From Sphaerisporangium corydalis (lineage in GTDB: Bacteria; Actinomycetota; Actinomycetes; Streptosporangiales; Streptosporangiaceae): a DNA stretch of 64,000 nucleotides. Positions within the stretch are counted from its first letter, which is position 1. Every line of letters starts with the position of its first letter. The translations under genes and the position numbers were made by a program. A model generated the notes under the pieces. That model was given only the letters and a program-made list of their open reading frames with translations. It was not told the DNA's origin and searched no databases. The stretch spans positions 1-64,000 of the forward strand of contig NZ_JANZYP010000042.1 in assembly GCF_025506355.1 (NCBI RefSeq). The letters run 5' to 3'. Below, piece after piece: positions 1 through 9,860 of this stretch.

Positions 1-125
1 CCGCACCCCCCGTTCCTTCAGCTCCGGTGGATAGCGACGCTGGGCAGGGTGAGGGGAACTGGATCGACCTGACATGGACTCCATCCTTTCCAACCGATGA
101 AGTCTCCATCAATCCCGGCGCGGTT

Positions 126-442
126 CACCCAGCAGGACACGAGACCAATCGACACCACCAAAGTGCCCCGCAGAAAGGGCGACACACAGACCCACCCCGT
201 GCCGGCGGGAGCAGGCAACGTCCCCGCCGGACGCTGGTGACCCGCCCCAGCAGGTCACGGGTTCGGGTGGGCAACAAGCGCAGGCCCACCCAACCCGGCG
301 CCGGGTGGGAGGCACCGACAAGCCCACCGACCCAACCAAAACAAACCCGCACACCCAGCAGGACACGAGACCAATCGCCGAAGCCCACCGACCCAGCCAA
401 AGCAGGCCCGCACACCCAGCAGGACATAAGGCCAATAGGTAA
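126..442. repeat. Degenerate tandem repeat in a gene-free leader region
   Basis: A unit of about 61 bases occurs twice back to back (about 321-381 and 382-442). Each copy begins AGCCCACCGACCCA and carries a segment reading CCCAGCAGGACA near its end. A third, partial copy of the CCCAGCAGGACACGAGACCA segment lies at about 129-148. Bases 1-702 otherwise show nothing that looks like a gene; the open frames here are low-complexity translations of the repeat. The function is unknown. Confidence 0.6.
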
Positions 443-702
443 GGGGCGTTCCGTTCGTCTCGCCCAGGTCGGTCAGGTGGACCATGGCGGCGCTGTGGGT
501 ATGCCGAATCGGGGCCGTCTGCCGGGGCGTGGGGTATCGGGTGCGGCGCAAAATCGGTTGATCGGGGAGCGACGGCCTTGGAGCGTATGGGCAACGCCCG
601 CGGTTGTCGCTTCTCGCGTGTCACCGTTCCGCGCGACCCGTCAGCGCGATCGCCCCGCCCACCGCGCCGACCCGCGCCGTCTCGTAAGGAGTGCCCTGTT
701 CC

Positions 703-2505
703 ATGCCTTCCGACGGAAAAGATGCCGATCATGCCCCTGGTTCCCTAGAAACGCCCCGTAGCGGGAGAGCCCGGTCACTGCGCCGGCTCACGCCCTACCT
801 CCGTCCCTACATCCTGCGCCTGGTCCTCATCTGGCTCGCCACCATGACGGGCCTCGCCACCAGCGTCGCCATCCCGCTGGTGGGCAAGGAGATCATCGAT
901 GGCCCGGTCGGCCAGGGGCACGGCGACGCCCTCCTCCCCCTCGGACTGCTCGCGCTGGCCCTCGGCGCCGTCGAGGCGTTCCTGACGTTCGTACGCCGGT
1001 GGACGCAGACCAAGGCGGTGCTCGGGCTGGAGACGGCGATCCGCGATGACCTGTACCGGCACCTGCAGCGGCTGCCGATGAGCTTCCACGGCGACTGGCA
1101 GTCGGGCCAGCTGCTGTCCCGCGCGACGACCGACCTGTCCACCATCCGGCGGTTCTCGGGCTTCGGCCTGCTGTTCCTCGTCATGAACCTGGTGCAGCTG
1201 GTCGCGGTGACCGTGCTTCTGCTGCGGATGTACTGGCCGCTCGGTCTGCTCATCGTGGCGGCCGCGGTGCCCATTTTCGCCGTGTCGCTGCGGTTCGAGA
1301 AGAGGTACCGCCGCGTCTCCCGCCAGGTGCAGGACATGCAGGGCGACATCGCCACCTACGTCGAGGAGGCGGCGCTCGGGATCCGCACGGTCAAGGCGTT
1401 CGGGCGCAGGCCGCACGTGTTCGCCGAGTTCGACACCGCCGCGCGTGACATCCACCGGGTCTCGATGGACAAGGTGCGGCTGGCGTCCCGTTTCTTCACC
1501 TTCCTGGAGGTGATCCCGAACGTCACCCTGGCCATGGTGCTGCTGCTCGGCGCGCTGGCGGTCGGCGCGGGGACGCTGACGCTCGGCACCCTGGTGGCGT
1601 TCATCACGCTGATGCTCCAGCTCGTGTGGCCGATCGCGTCGCTCGGGTACATCCTGGCGATGGCGCAGGAGGCGATGACCTCCGCCGACCGGGTCATGGA
1701 GGTGCTCGACACCGAGCCGGACATCGTCGGCGGCACCGAGGTGATCGACCGGCCGCGCGGGCACCTGCGGTTCGAGGGTGTCGGTTTCCGGTTCCCCGGC
1801 GCCGACCGGCCGGTGCTGCGGGACGTCTGGCTGGACGTGCGGCCGGGCGAGACGGTCGCGATCGTCGGGGCCACCGGTTCGGGCAAGACGACGCTGACCG
1901 CGCTGGTGCCGAGGCTGCTCGACGTGACCTCGGGCCGGGTCACGATCGACGGGCGGGACATCCGCGACCTTTCGCTGCCGGCGTTGCGGTCCATGGTCGC
2001 GACCGCCTTCGAGGAGCCGACGCTGTTCTCGATGAGCGTGCGGGAGAACCTCACGCTGGGGCGGGACACGGTGACCGAGGAGGAACTACGCGAGGCGTTA
2101 GAGACCGTGCAGGCCACCTTCGCCTACGACCTTCCGTGGGGGCTCGACACGCGTATCGGCGAGCAGGGCATGTCGCTGTCCGGCGGCCAGCGGCAGCGGC
2201 TCGCCCTGGCCCGCGCGGTGCTCGTCAAGCCCAGGATCCTCGTGCTGGACGACACCCTCTCGGCGCTCGACGTGGAGACCGAGGCCCTGGTCGAGCAGGC
2301 GTTGCGCGGGGTGCTCGCCGACGCGACCGGCCTGGTCGTGGCGCATCGCGCGTCCACGGTGCTGCTCGCCGACAAGGTCGCGCTGCTCCGCGACGGCACC
2401 ATCACCCACCTCGGCCTGCATCAGGAGCTGCTGTCCCAGGTCCCCGAGTACCGGGAGCTCCTGGCCCAGGACGCCGACTTCGACCACGAGGAGGCGCTGC
2501 GATGA
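703..2505 (+). CDS. ABC exporter subunit, fused permease-ATPase (degenerate catalytic site)
   Basis: 600 residues with the layout of a half-size multidrug or peptide exporter. An N-terminal membrane domain of about six helices (roughly residues 30-310) is followed by an ATPase domain with Walker A GATGSGKTT near residue 388, signature LSGGQRQR near 490 and H-loop AHRAST. Walker B reads LVLDDTLSALD, so aspartate replaces the usual catalytic glutamate. The ATG at 703 is preferred because AAGGAG lies at 686-691; an upstream GTG at 691 overlaps that ribosome site. It overlaps the next gene by ATGA, so the two are probably co-translated and form a heterodimer. The substrate is not predictable. Confidence 0.93.
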   Translation: MPSDGKDADHAPGSLETPRSGRARSLRRLTPYLRPYILRLVLIWLATMTGLATSVAIPLVGKEIIDGPVGQGHGDALLPLGLLALALGAVEAFLTFVRRWTQTKAVLGLETAIRDDLYRHLQRLPMSFHGDWQSGQLLSRATTDLSTIRRFSGFGLLFLVMNLVQLVAVTVLLLRMYWPLGLLIVAAAVPIFAVSLRFEKRYRRVSRQVQDMQGDIATYVEEAALGIRTVKAFGRRPHVFAEFDTAARDIHRVSMDKVRLASRFFTFLEVIPNVTLAMVLLLGALAVGAGTLTLGTLVAFITLMLQLVWPIASLGYILAMAQEAMTSADRVMEVLDTEPDIVGGTEVIDRPRGHLRFEGVGFRFPGADRPVLRDVWLDVRPGETVAIVGATGSGKTTLTALVPRLLDVTSGRVTIDGRDIRDLSLPALRSMVATAFEEPTLFSMSVRENLTLGRDTVTEEELREALETVQATFAYDLPWGLDTRIGEQGMSLSGGQRQRLALARAVLVKPRILVLDDTLSALDVETEALVEQALRGVLADATGLVVAHRASTVLLADKVALLRDGTITHLGLHQELLSQVPEYRELLAQDADFDHEEALR

Positions 2506-4370
2506 GCGGCACGGCCACCGAAGCGAAAGACGGCGCGCGGGCGGGCGCGGCCACCGAACCGGGGCGCTGGCGCGGCGTCGCCGCCGAGAAGCAAGACGAG
2601 CTGCCGGACAAGGTGTCACTGCTGCTGCGGGCCCGGTCCCGCAGGCTGCTCGGCGACCTGCTGCGCCCGCACCGCCGGGCCATCACCCTGCTGATCGCGG
2701 TCATCGTGGTCTCGAACGCGGCCGCGCTCGCGATCCCGTACCTGGTGAAGGTCGGCATCGACTCCGGCATCCCGCCGATGCTGCGGCACGAGGGCACCGG
2801 GACGCTGCTCGCGACCGTCGCGGCGATCCTGGTCGCCGCGCTGACCCAGGCGTTCACCCGGCAGGCGTTCCTCCAGATCTCCGGGCGGATCGGGCAGGAC
2901 GTCCTGCTGGAGCTGCGCCGCCGCGTCTTCGACCACTTCCAGCGGCTGTCGCTGGCGTTCCACGAGCGGTACACCTCGGGGCGGGTCATCGCCCGGCTCA
3001 CCTCCGACATCGACGCGATCGCCGAGATGCTGCAGTCGGGCTTCGACAGCATCGTGACCGCCGTCCTGACCATGTTCGGCACCGCGGTCCTGCTCCTGGT
3101 GCTCGACCTTCCGCTCGGCGCGGTCGCGCTGGTACCGCTGCCGATCCTGTTGCTGTTCACCCGGTGGTTCCGGCGCGAGTCGAGCGTGGTGTACCGCCGG
3201 ACTCGTGAGGCGGTGGCGCTGGTCATCGTCCACTTCGTGGAGTCGATGACCGGCATCCGGGCGGTCCAGGCGTTCCGCAGGGAGCCGCGCAACCAGGAGA
3301 TCTTCCAGGAGCTCAACACCGGCTACCGTGACGCCAGCGCGCGCGGCATGCACCTGGTCGCGGTGTTCATGCCGGGCATCAAGCTGATCGGCAACCTCAC
3401 CGTCGCGGTCGTCCTGCTGTACGGCGGCCTGCTCGCACTCCACCACGCGGTCACGGTGGGGGTGCTCGCCGCGTTCCTGCTGTACCTGCGGCAGTTCTAC
3501 GAGCCGATGCAGGAGATCTCCCAGTTCTACAACACGCTCCAGTCGGCCGGGGCGGCGCTCTCGAACCTCTCCGGGGTGCTGGAGGAGCGACCCGAGGTGG
3601 CCGAGCCCGACCATCCGGTGCCGCTGCCCCGCCCGCGCGGCGCGGTGCGGTTCGAGGGGGCCGAGTTCTCCTACATCGACGGTGTGCCGATCCTGCCCCG
3701 GCTGCATCTGGAGATCCCCTCCGGGCAGATCGTGGCGCTGGTCGGCGCGACCGGCGCGGGCAAGACGACGGTGGCGAAGCTGATCGCCCGTTTCTACGAC
3801 CCGACGGCGGGCCGCGTCCTGCTCGACGGCGTCGACCTGCGCGACCTCGACGAGGCCACGCTGCGCCGGGCCGTGGTGACGGTGACGCAGGAGAACTTCC
3901 TGTTCACCGGCACCGTGGCGGACAACATCAGGTTCGGCCGCCCGGACGCCACCCCGGCCGAGATCGAGGAGGCGGCCCGGGCGATCGGCGCCCACGACTT
4001 CGTCGCGGGACTGCCGGACGGGTACCAGACCGAGGTCGGCAAGCGCGGCGGCCGCATGTCGGCCGGTCAGCGGCAGCTCGTGGCGTTCGCGCGGGTCTTC
4101 CTCGCCGACCCGGCGCTGGTGATCCTGGACGAGGCGACGTCCAGCCTCGACGTGCCCAGCGAACGGCTCGTCCAGCGGGCCCTGCGCACCGTGCTCACCG
4201 GCCGGACCGCCCTGATCATCGCCCACCGCCTGTCCACGGTCGAGATCGCCGAACGGGTGCTGGTCATGGACGCCGGCCGCGTCGTCGAGGACGGCCCCCC
4301 GGACCGGCTCATCACCGAGGCCGGCCACTACGCCGGGCTGCACCGCGCGTGGCTGGACAGCCTGTCATAG
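2502..4370 (+). CDS. ABC exporter subunit, fused permease-ATPase (partner)
   Basis: 622 residues: a membrane domain (about residues 55-340) and an ATPase domain with Walker A GATGAGKTT near 413, Walker B LVILDEATSSLD near 542 with an intact glutamate, and H-loop AHRLST. The signature is MSAGQRQL instead of LSGGQ. Together with the Glu-to-Asp change in the partner, this is the asymmetry known from heterodimeric exporters with one canonical and one degenerate site. It starts at the ATG overlapping the upstream stop (ATGA). Its stop overlaps the end of the convergent small gene at 4365-4550. Confidence 0.93.
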   Translation: MSGTATEAKDGARAGAATEPGRWRGVAAEKQDELPDKVSLLLRARSRRLLGDLLRPHRRAITLLIAVIVVSNAAALAIPYLVKVGIDSGIPPMLRHEGTGTLLATVAAILVAALTQAFTRQAFLQISGRIGQDVLLELRRRVFDHFQRLSLAFHERYTSGRVIARLTSDIDAIAEMLQSGFDSIVTAVLTMFGTAVLLLVLDLPLGAVALVPLPILLLFTRWFRRESSVVYRRTREAVALVIVHFVESMTGIRAVQAFRREPRNQEIFQELNTGYRDASARGMHLVAVFMPGIKLIGNLTVAVVLLYGGLLALHHAVTVGVLAAFLLYLRQFYEPMQEISQFYNTLQSAGAALSNLSGVLEERPEVAEPDHPVPLPRPRGAVRFEGAEFSYIDGVPILPRLHLEIPSGQIVALVGATGAGKTTVAKLIARFYDPTAGRVLLDGVDLRDLDEATLRRAVVTVTQENFLFTGTVADNIRFGRPDATPAEIEEAARAIGAHDFVAGLPDGYQTEVGKRGGRMSAGQRQLVAFARVFLADPALVILDEATSSLDVPSERLVQRALRTVLTGRTALIIAHRLSTVEIAERVLVMDAGRVVEDGPPDRLITEAGHYAGLHRAWLDSLS

Positions 4371-4550
4371 CCGGGGCCCGATCTCCTCGTCCTCGGGGTC
4401 GTAGGGCAGGAAGGAGGCCCCGAGCCGCGCCTGCCATCCGACGGTCAGCAGCCGGCCGTCCCCCTCGTCCGGAGCCGGTGGGAGCAGGCCGATGTCGATC
4501 GGGGTGCCGTAGGCGACGGTGAGGAACCGCGCAGGGGTGCCGAGGCTCAT
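4365..4550 (-). CDS. Small hypothetical protein coupled to the amidase gene
   Basis: A 61-residue frame starting MSLGTPARFLTVAYGTP. Its ATG overlaps the amidase stop codon (ATGA), the usual sign of translational coupling, and it keeps strong G/C third-position bias. It has no signal peptide or membrane segment and is acidic near the end (DPEDEE). I do not recognise a family. Its stop overlaps the ABC exporter stop by a few bases on the other strand. Confidence 0.55.
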   Translation of the reverse strand: MSLGTPARFLTVAYGTPIDIGLLPPAPDEGDGRLLTVGWQARLGASFLPYDPEDEEIGPRL

Positions 4551-6490
4551 CGCAGTGCCGCCCTTACCTCGGCCTCGCCGATGAGGGGGTCGTTGCTCGG
4601 GCCGTCGTCGGGGAAGGACGGCAGGGCCCGCGCGGTCGCCGGTGGGGCGGGATCCGGCGGCACCGCGTTGTGGTACTCGGGGAAGGCGGCCTGGTAGTCG
4701 ATCATCGCCTGGGTGATGTCGGCCTCGGCGAAGCGGGGACCCCAGAACTGGGCCGACACCGCGAGCCCCTGCGCGTACCCGATCGGGAAGCTGACCATCG
4801 GCCAGCCGAGCGCGTTCGGCACCTGGTAGTAGGCGCGGAAGACCGGGAAGCCCGCCCCGCCGGACCGCTGGCCGATGACGTCGCCGATCGACATGACGAG
4901 CATGAAGTCCACCCCGTGGTCGCGCAGCGCCGTGGCGTAGTTGCCGATCAGCCGCCGGCGCCGCTGCTCGCCCTCGTACCGCACGGCGCCGGAGATGCCG
5001 CCGTTGAACCGGTCGGCGGCGGCGAAGCTCGCGGCCGCCTCGCCGGGGGCCCGGCGGCCGTACTGGCCGGTCAGCGTGGCCACCGCGGCGGCCGACGGGA
5101 TGCCGCCCGCGCAGAAGTCGGCGACGGCCGAGGCGAAGCGCACCTCGTACCGGTTGGAGTTGACGACCGCGGCGGACGGCGACACCGGCGAGCCGTCCAC
5201 GGTGGCCAGCACGTCGGCGGAGGCGAAGTACGGGTTCTGGGACGGGTCGGTCATGTCCAGGCCGGGGAACTGGACGACCCGGGCACCGAGGCTCTGCAGC
5301 TGTCCGGTCAGCCGGTTGAAAGCGGCGAGGTGGGCCGCGCCGTAGGTGGACTGCGGGCTGACGCCGACCTTGATCGACCCGCCGGCGTTCATCCAGTCGG
5401 TCTGCGGGATGCCGATGGTCATGCCCTGGAGCGGCCTGCGCCCCCGGCGCGGGGTGAGGGGGATCGCGGGGAAGGGGTCCGGCGCCGAGAGCGTCTGCGG
5501 GTCGTTGACCGGGTCGGGGCCGAGGATGGTGGCGAGGATCAGCGCCGAGTCGCGGGCGCTGCGGCTCAGCGGCCCGAGCACGTCGTAGCCGGGGGACAGC
5601 GGCATGACGCCGGCGATCGAGACGGTGCCGAGGGAGGGCTTGATGCCGGTGGCACCGTTGGCGGCCGAGGGCATGATGATGCTGCCGCCGGTCTCCTCGC
5701 CGATGCAGGCCGCCGCCAGCCGGGCCACCGGCGCGACACCGGAACCCTGGCTGGACCCGCCGGGGACGTACGCGGTGTTCCAGGCGTTGCCGGCGAAGGT
5801 GCCGGTGATGGAGCCGGAGAAGGCCGAGCAGATCGTGCTGCCGAGCAGGACCACGCCCGCCGCCCGCAGCCGGGCGACCACGACGGCGTCCTGGAGCGCG
5901 AGGTTCCCGGCGAACGCGGCCGAGCCGTTCTGCGCGGTGAGCCCCTTGATCCCGACGGAGTCCTTGATCCCCATGGGGATGCCGCACAGCAGCGGCACCG
6001 GTCCGCCGCCGCGCCGGCACGCCGAGATGCGCTTGTCGGCGGCCTTGGCGGCGGCGAGCGCGCCGGCCTCGTCCAGGCGGACGAACGCGTTGTAGAGCCC
6101 GTTGTTCCCGTAGGTCTCGAAGGGGCCGTTGAACGCGGCGATGCGGTCCAGATAGGCCCGGGTCAGCTCGACGCTCGACACCCTGCCCGCCCGCAGCAGC
6201 GCCGCCAGCTCCAGGATCTCGTGGTCGACCAGCCGCGACCGGCGCGGGATGTCCCGCACCGAGGGCAGCGACGTGGCGTCCGAGATGTCCCTGCCCTGAC
6301 CGGGCCCCTTGGCCTCCGGCCCCTTCGTCGTGACCCGCGCCGACGCGACCCCGCCGCCCAGGGTCACGCCCAGTGCCGTGCCCGCGGCCGCCGCGCCGGC
6401 GCCGCCGATCAGGAACCGGCGGCTCAGCGTGGGCCGGCCGCCGTCCTCGACGGTCTGCCCGGTCTCGCCCGCGTCCTCGTGTCGTCCCAC
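4547..6490 (-). CDS. Amidase-signature family hydrolase, Tat-exported
   Basis: 647 residues. The N terminus carries a twin-arginine signal (SRRFLIGGAGAAAAGTALG, about residues 22-40), so it is probably exported folded. The amidase Ser-Ser-Lys elements are visible: GIPMGIKDS with the lysine near residue 174, GGSSQGSG near 245 and TGGSIIMPSA near 268 with the nucleophilic serine. The family hydrolyses amides; the substrate cannot be named. The GTG at 6490 is preferred because GAGG precedes it by about 7 bases; an upstream in-frame extension has no signal-like features. A 61-residue gene follows in overlap. Confidence 0.9.
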   Translation of the reverse strand: MGRHEDAGETGQTVEDGGRPTLSRRFLIGGAGAAAAGTALGVTLGGGVASARVTTKGPEAKGPGQGRDISDATSLPSVRDIPRRSRLVDHEILELAALLRAGRVSSVELTRAYLDRIAAFNGPFETYGNNGLYNAFVRLDEAGALAAAKAADKRISACRRGGGPVPLLCGIPMGIKDSVGIKGLTAQNGSAAFAGNLALQDAVVVARLRAAGVVLLGSTICSAFSGSITGTFAGNAWNTAYVPGGSSQGSGVAPVARLAAACIGEETGGSIIMPSAANGATGIKPSLGTVSIAGVMPLSPGYDVLGPLSRSARDSALILATILGPDPVNDPQTLSAPDPFPAIPLTPRRGRRPLQGMTIGIPQTDWMNAGGSIKVGVSPQSTYGAAHLAAFNRLTGQLQSLGARVVQFPGLDMTDPSQNPYFASADVLATVDGSPVSPSAAVVNSNRYEVRFASAVADFCAGGIPSAAAVATLTGQYGRRAPGEAAASFAAADRFNGGISGAVRYEGEQRRRRLIGNYATALRDHGVDFMLVMSIGDVIGQRSGGAGFPVFRAYYQVPNALGWPMVSFPIGYAQGLAVSAQFWGPRFAEADITQAMIDYQAAFPEYHNAVPPDPAPPATARALPSFPDDGPSNDPLIGEAEVRAALR

Positions 6491-6668
6491 GTACGTACCT
6501 CGTCTCTGCCGTGGTTGTCGCACGCGAACCGGGCACCGAGGGCCACGGCCCGGCGGCACCCGGAACGCCAGGCGAGACGATAAGCAGAGATCGTTTCAGC
6601 CGCGTACTCAGATCATCACGCCGACATTTCGGGATTATTCGCCCTTATCCCGTTAAATCTGACCAGCG

Positions 6669-7958
6669 CTATGAGCAGGTGCCGGTCTCCGGGGCGCAGA
6701 ACGTGACCTCGGGGTAACGCGCCGACGGTCCCTCCAGCAGGGGTTGCGGCTTCTCGCGCAGGTGCAGGTCGAAGAAGGCGCGGACATACCTGCGGGTGAT
6801 CTCCACGGAACGGGTGCCCGGGAGCTCGCCACCGAGGTCGACGCCGATCTGCCGGCCGAGCATGTCGTAGTCGGTGAAGGACGCGTGCACCGACCCGGTC
6901 ACCACGAGCCAGCGCTTCCACCCGGTCAGCAGGTTCCAGTCGCGGTCCCACGTGGGGTCGTCGCCTCCGGTACGGTGCGCCGGCTGGCCCATGAACATGA
7001 ACGGCCGCGACAGGCCTCCCGGCGGGATCGTGGCGAACATGGTGCCGTCCAGGTTGACCCCGGCGCGCACCCGGGGGTTCGTCAGCAGGACCTCGACGGT
7101 GCTCGCGCCACCGAGTGAGCTGCCCGCCATCGCGATCTGGGCCGGATCGATGAGCGAGCCGAACCGCCACTTCGGGTGCGGCCCGGTCAGCTCGTCCAGG
7201 ACGAAGGACACGTCGGCCGCGCGGCTCTTCACCACCTGCTCGCCGAAGTCCCCGCCGGACTCGATCTCGCACGCGGCGCAGGTGGTGACCCGCCCGTCGG
7301 GGAAGGTCGTGGCGAAGCTCTCGTACGTGTGGTCGATCCCGGCCACCGCGTACCCTCTGCTGGCCAGTTCCTCGGCCACGGACGTGAGCGACCCGGCAGG
7401 CCAGGTGAAACCGGGAGAGAGCACCACGAGCGGCAGGGTGTGCCGCCGCCCGTCCGGTCTGGCGCCGACGGTGGCGTTGGTCCGCGTCCTGCTCAGGATG
7501 TCGACCGGCACGCCGGTCACCCCCGTGCCCTTCAGGAGGAGCTCCGACTCCTTCGGCGTCATGTACCGCGCCCGCCGACCGCCCGGTGACGTCGCCGGGT
7601 ACCACAGGGTGACCATGAGCTCCCGCGCCTTCACCTCGGGGACCCAGGGGTCGGGCCGTGAGGTGTCCTTGAGGTACAGGGACGTGGTCCCCACCGGATG
7701 GGGCCCGGTCGGCGCGGGCAGCCTCGGCGTGGCGACGCGACCGGCGGGCGTGGTCGCGAGCCCGGCAGGCGTGGCCGCGAGCCCGGCGGGGGTGGCCGGG
7801 GGCGGTGGGCCCGCGGCGGCGGACGAGGGGAGGGCGGCGGCGACGAGGGCGAGCAGCCCGGCGACCGCGGTCAGGCCGCCGCGCAGGACCGGGTTCCGCC
7901 GCCCCCGGCCGAAGGAGGTCCGGCCCTGGTTTTCCGGCATCGGATGTGATCGTGACAT
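6669..7958 (-). CDS. Secreted alpha/beta hydrolase, PAF-acetylhydrolase-like
   Basis: 429 residues. An N-terminal signal region (about residues 22-50) precedes a proline/alanine-rich stretch with repeated PAGxA units. The catalytic domain has the nucleophile elbow GSSLGG near residue 282 and an early YLKDTSRPDPW segment, like the bacterial relatives of platelet-activating-factor acetylhydrolase. It is likely an extracytoplasmic esterase or lipase. The ATG at 7958 has GGAGG 7 bases upstream (7966-7971), which decides the start against a further ATG upstream. It is monocistronic. Confidence 0.85.
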   Translation of the reverse strand: MSRSHPMPENQGRTSFGRGRRNPVLRGGLTAVAGLLALVAAALPSSAAAGPPPPATPAGLAATPAGLATTPAGRVATPRLPAPTGPHPVGTTSLYLKDTSRPDPWVPEVKARELMVTLWYPATSPGGRRARYMTPKESELLLKGTGVTGVPVDILSRTRTNATVGARPDGRRHTLPLVVLSPGFTWPAGSLTSVAEELASRGYAVAGIDHTYESFATTFPDGRVTTCAACEIESGGDFGEQVVKSRAADVSFVLDELTGPHPKWRFGSLIDPAQIAMAGSSLGGASTVEVLLTNPRVRAGVNLDGTMFATIPPGGLSRPFMFMGQPAHRTGGDDPTWDRDWNLLTGWKRWLVVTGSVHASFTDYDMLGRQIGVDLGGELPGTRSVEITRRYVRAFFDLHLREKPQPLLEGPSARYPEVTFCAPETGTCS

Positions 7959-8048
7959 GCGCACATCCTCCGGGCCCGGCCCGGCGCCCCACATCGGACG
8001 AAGGCAGGAGCCGTGATCATACTTTCGGCCGGTACGACCGGCGCGAGG

Positions 8049-9215
8049 TCAGCCGCGCAGCGCCGCGAAGAAGCCGCGGATGTCACCCACCAGCAGGTCG
8101 GGCGCCTGGTGCGCGGCGTAGTGGCCGCCCCGGTCGTAGGTGTTCCAGGACACGATGTTGGCGTGGTCGCGCTCGGCGTCCGCCCGGATCGGCCGCGTGT
8201 CGAACGGGAACTGCGCGAGGCCGAGCGGGACCGTGGTGGGACCTTCGGGGGGTTCCTGCCGCTCCTGCTCGGCGTAGATCCGCGGCGCCGACCCGGCCGT
8301 GCCCGTCAGCCAGTGGATCGAGACATGGGTGAGCAGGACGTCGGGATCGAGGCCGCGCATCACCTGGCTGTTCCAGGCGAGCAGGCCGGCGGGCGAGTCG
8401 CACAGCGCGTGCGCGAGGGTCTGCGGCTGCTGCGCGTGGACGTGGTGGTAGGCGCCCATGTTCCGCTGGAAGTGGCGCAGTCCCTCGATGAGGGCGCGGT
8501 CGCCGGGCGTCAGCTCGGCCCGGTCCAGAGGGCTCGCGGTCGGCGGGAAGTACGCCGACTCCCCGTCCGGGAGCGAGAAGAGCTGCGTCACGTGCACGCC
8601 GACGACCTCGTCCGGTGCGATCCGCCCGAGTTCGGGGGAGATGTAGGAGCCCCAGTCGTTGCCGGCCGCGCCGTAGCGCCGGTAGCCCAGGCGCCGCATC
8701 AGGCTCGCCCACGCACGGGCGATCCGGCGCGGGCCCCAGCCGGTGTCGGGGGTCGGCCCCGACCAGCCGAACCCCGGCAGCGAGGGCACCACCAGGTCGA
8801 AGGCGATCGCGGGGTCCAGTCCGTGCCGGCGCGGGTCGCTCAACGGCCCGATCACGTCGAGGAACTCGGCGACCGAGCCCGGCCAGCCGTGGCTGAGCAC
8901 CAGCGGAAGCGCGCCCGGCTCGGGGGAGCGCACGTGCAGGAAGTGCACGTTGGTGCCGTCGACCGTGGTCGTGAACTGCGGGTGTTCGTTGAGCCTGGCC
9001 TCCCACGCGCGCCAGTCGTACCGGTCCCGCCAGTGCTCGACCAGCGCACGCACCTCGGCGCCGGAGACGCCGTACCCGCCCGCGCCGTCCGCCGGCTCCG
9101 GCGCCCAGCGGACCCGGGCCAGCCGGTCGCGCAGCTCGGCCAGCTCGCCGTCGGCCACCTCGACACGGAACGGCCGCACGTCCCCGCCGACGGCGGTGGC
9201 GGTGGCGGTGCTCAT
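8049..9215 (-). CDS. EHN-type epoxide hydrolase
   Basis: 388 residues. The first roughly 110 residues match the N-terminal region typical of microsomal-type epoxide hydrolases. The alpha/beta-hydrolase core follows, with oxyanion segment HGWPGS near residue 107, nucleophile motif GNDWGS near 184 (aspartate nucleophile) and a C-terminal HYAAHQAPD holding the catalytic histidine. It should open epoxides to diols in the cytoplasm. The ATG overlaps the stop of the upstream YCII gene (ATGA), so the two form an operon read leftward. Confidence 0.92.
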   Translation of the reverse strand: MSTATATAVGGDVRPFRVEVADGELAELRDRLARVRWAPEPADGAGGYGVSGAEVRALVEHWRDRYDWRAWEARLNEHPQFTTTVDGTNVHFLHVRSPEPGALPLVLSHGWPGSVAEFLDVIGPLSDPRRHGLDPAIAFDLVVPSLPGFGWSGPTPDTGWGPRRIARAWASLMRRLGYRRYGAAGNDWGSYISPELGRIAPDEVVGVHVTQLFSLPDGESAYFPPTASPLDRAELTPGDRALIEGLRHFQRNMGAYHHVHAQQPQTLAHALCDSPAGLLAWNSQVMRGLDPDVLLTHVSIHWLTGTAGSAPRIYAEQERQEPPEGPTTVPLGLAQFPFDTRPIRADAERDHANIVSWNTYDRGGHYAAHQAPDLLVGDIRGFFAALRG

Positions 9216-9613
9216 CGGGCGTGGTCCGCGCGGGACGTACCCATGACCGGGCGCACTTCCACGGCCGCGAACCGGGCGTCGGGGAAGCGCGCCGCGATCT
9301 CCATGGCGCGCTCGGGGCTCGCGCAGTCGAGCAGGAAGTACCCGGCGAACTGCTCCTTGGCCTCGACGTAAGGCCCGTCGGTGGCCACCGTCCCGCCGTC
9401 GCGCACCCGGACGGTCGTGGCGCTCGCCGGGTCGGCCAGGGGCGCGCCCCCGATCAGCTCGCCGGACTCGGAGATCTCCTTCATCAGCGCCTCGAACCCC
9501 GCGCTCATGTCGTCGCGCTCGTCCTGCGACATCGCCAGCGCCTGGGGCGTGCGCAGGAAGGTGGGATGCCCCCAGTTCTGAAGATTCGCGTAGATCAACA
9601 CCATGTATTCCAC
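9212..9613 (-). CDS. YCII / DGPF-domain protein
   Basis: 133 residues with the ferredoxin-like YCII fold: MEYMVLIYANL at the start and the family's DGPYVEAKEQFAGYF motif in the middle. Such proteins are often encoded next to sigma factors or enzymes; catalytic function is rarely established. The GTG start at 9613 has GAGGA about 7 bases upstream. It is the first gene of a two-gene operon with the epoxide hydrolase. Confidence 0.88.
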   Translation of the reverse strand: MEYMVLIYANLQNWGHPTFLRTPQALAMSQDERDDMSAGFEALMKEISESGELIGGAPLADPASATTVRVRDGGTVATDGPYVEAKEQFAGYFLLDCASPERAMEIAARFPDARFAAVEVRPVMGTSRADHAR

Positions 9614-9860
9614 GGCAGTTCCTCACATCGGTGGCGGCCCCGATCGGGCCCCTCTGAGCACAGGTCGGAACACCGTCCCCGCTCTCGACACCTCACCCCC
9701 ACCAATTCCGGCAAACCCCTATCTTCGATTCTCCGCGACCGTTCCGCCCCCGGCGAGGACGGCACCGTCACGCGGCTCCCCGTGGTACCGGTCCCGGCTT
9801 GACGGTGACGGCGCGGGCGCGGGTACCGTGGGCGGCATCCGATGATCACCTGGAGGACCG

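Noticed and set aside
27-761. Long open frame over the leader repeats
   Set aside because: Arg/Pro-rich low-complexity translation of the tandem repeat, no ribosome site, overlaps the start of the ABC gene; several other frames here are equally open.
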